From contig DBKH01000055.1 of NCBI GenBank assembly GCA_002297815.1, forward strand, positions 1 through 6,859: a stretch of 6,859 bases of DNA, written 5' to 3'. Below, in pieces: positions 6,300 through 6,859 of the stretch (position 1 is its first letter; every line of letters starts with the position of its first letter). Source of the stretch: Bacteroidales bacterium UBA755. GTDB lineage: Bacteria; Bacteroidota; Bacteroidia; Bacteroidales; UBA932. Under the pieces are notes generated by a model. That model did no database searches. It worked only from the letters and a program-made list of their open reading frames with translations, and had not been told where the DNA came from. Position numbers and translations under genes: made by a program.

Positions 6300-6586
6300 T
6301 CTTTTTCAATATTTCTAATGTAGGACTCAACATCCTCCTGAAGATGCCTCGCTTCTGCGTCAGCATCAGCGAGTTTTTTCTGGTAGGCTAATCTGCCAAC
6401 AGCTTCGTTTAGTGCGACAAAAGATAGCTTGTCGGAAAGGGTCTTGTTCGGGTACTTGGCATCGTAGGCCGTCAATTTCTGATTGATGGCTTCCGCTGCG
6501 AGTCTCATCATCCTCTCCATCTCAGGAGATGAAGCAACGAGAGGGTACTCATTACCCGCAATCTTTATCTTGATGTTCTGTCCCAT
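6290..6586 (-). CDS. zapA: Cell division protein ZapA
   Basis: A 98-residue ZapA-family protein, a small cytoplasmic factor that binds FtsZ and cross-links its filaments in the Z-ring. The N-terminal beta-strand/helix domain (about 1-40) has the family pattern: KIKIAGNEYPLVASSPE, then the helix MERMMRLAAEAINQKL. A C-terminal helix (about 50-95) is predicted to form the dimer/tetramer coiled coil. Length is usual. Its start lies two bases after the stop of the coiled-coil gene upstream, with AGGA adjoining the ATG, which implies translational coupling. Its last two codons and stop lie inside the closing stem of the 6S-like RNA. Confidence 0.92.
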   Translation of the reverse strand: MGQNIKIKIAGNEYPLVASSPEMERMMRLAAEAINQKLTAYDAKYPNKTLSDKLSFVALNEAVGRLAYQKKLADADAEARHLQEDVESYIRNIEKEGR

Positions 6587-6588
6587 TC

Positions 6589-6858
6589 CTAATTTTCAAG
6601 CAAGGAGATGCACTTGTCAATCTCCTTGATCAATCTTTCTATCTTTTCCTTCGCTGCAGAACCGTCTCCGGCCACACCGAAAGCCTCGGACAGATGAAGG
6701 TTGTTCACCTGTTGTTCCAAATCCTCAATCCGTTTCCTACAGGATTCATTGTCAGCCTTGCACTGTAGAAGTTCAGACTGGAGCCTTTCGCGCTCCGATT
6801 TCTCAGCTTCGTACAGGGCGATCAACTTTTCGATATTTGTCTTTATACCTTCAAGCAT
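6589..6858 (-). CDS. Small coiled-coil protein upstream of zapA, possibly a division-associated partner
   Basis: An 89-residue soluble protein without signal or membrane segment. Residues about 5-55 are highly charged with heptad-like spacing of Leu/Ile and predict a coiled coil. A Gly/Ala-rich break (about 59-68, FGVAGDGSAA) separates this from a short helix ending in IERLIKEIDKCISLLEN. I recognise this C-terminal pattern as a conserved Bacteroidota family found beside zapA, but it has no established name. The architecture (short, coiled coil, next to zapA with a 2-base gap) resembles ZapB, which partners ZapA in gammaproteobacteria. That role is inference only. The ATG is at 6858-6856, one base from the window edge. 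The start fits the family, but I cannot check for an earlier one. Confidence 0.8.
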   Translation of the reverse strand: MLEGIKTNIEKLIALYEAEKSERERLQSELLQCKADNESCRKRIEDLEQQVNNLHLSEAFGVAGDGSAAKEKIERLIKEIDKCISLLEN

Positions 6859-6859
6859 T

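Overview
The window reads as chromosomal DNA from a member of Bacteroidales (Bacteroidota), with all genes on the minus strand. The lineage is inferred from four things. The gene order is coiled-coil gene, zapA, structured RNA, rny. The DsbD and RNase Y proteins have a Bacteroidales-like character. There is a TAnnTTTG-type promoter box instead of a sigma70-type -10. Shine-Dalgarno signals are weak, in A/T-rich leaders. I cannot name the genus; an uncultured gut or rumen lineage is possible.

In transcription order (right to left), 6858-6290 holds a small coiled-coil gene and zapA, a two-gene cell-division unit. Next comes a 300-nt gap that is mostly one structured RNA (about 6299-6118). I read it as the 6S RNA (ssrS), whose closing stem contains the zapA stop codon. 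A separate hairpin terminator follows (6108-6067). Then come rny (RNase Y), dsbD (full-length thiol:disulfide reductant transporter) and a lipoprotein glycerophosphodiester phosphodiesterase. Gaps of 35 and 37 nt suggest these three are co-transcribed.

After the phosphodiesterase is a 79-codon remnant of an MFS transporter holding only the last two membrane helices. It probably comes from an organophosphate/glycerol-3-phosphate carrier that worked with the phosphodiesterase. A HAD phosphatase follows with its own promoter, placed so close to the ATG that its mRNA may be leaderless. A strong bidirectional A/T-rich terminator ends the unit. The left 330 bases have no gene: a TA tract, three REP-like hairpin elements and the terminator.

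The most unusual signal is this REP-like family. Its core is TGAGYCWGTCGA, flanked by arms that differ between copies but still pair. Three copies lie in the left intergenic region. Two more lie in frame inside dsbD, where they encode the low-complexity periplasmic linker before the thioredoxin domain. One dsbD copy matches an intergenic copy at 23 of 24 bases. No CRISPR array, tRNA, rRNA, insertion sequence or defence system is visible.
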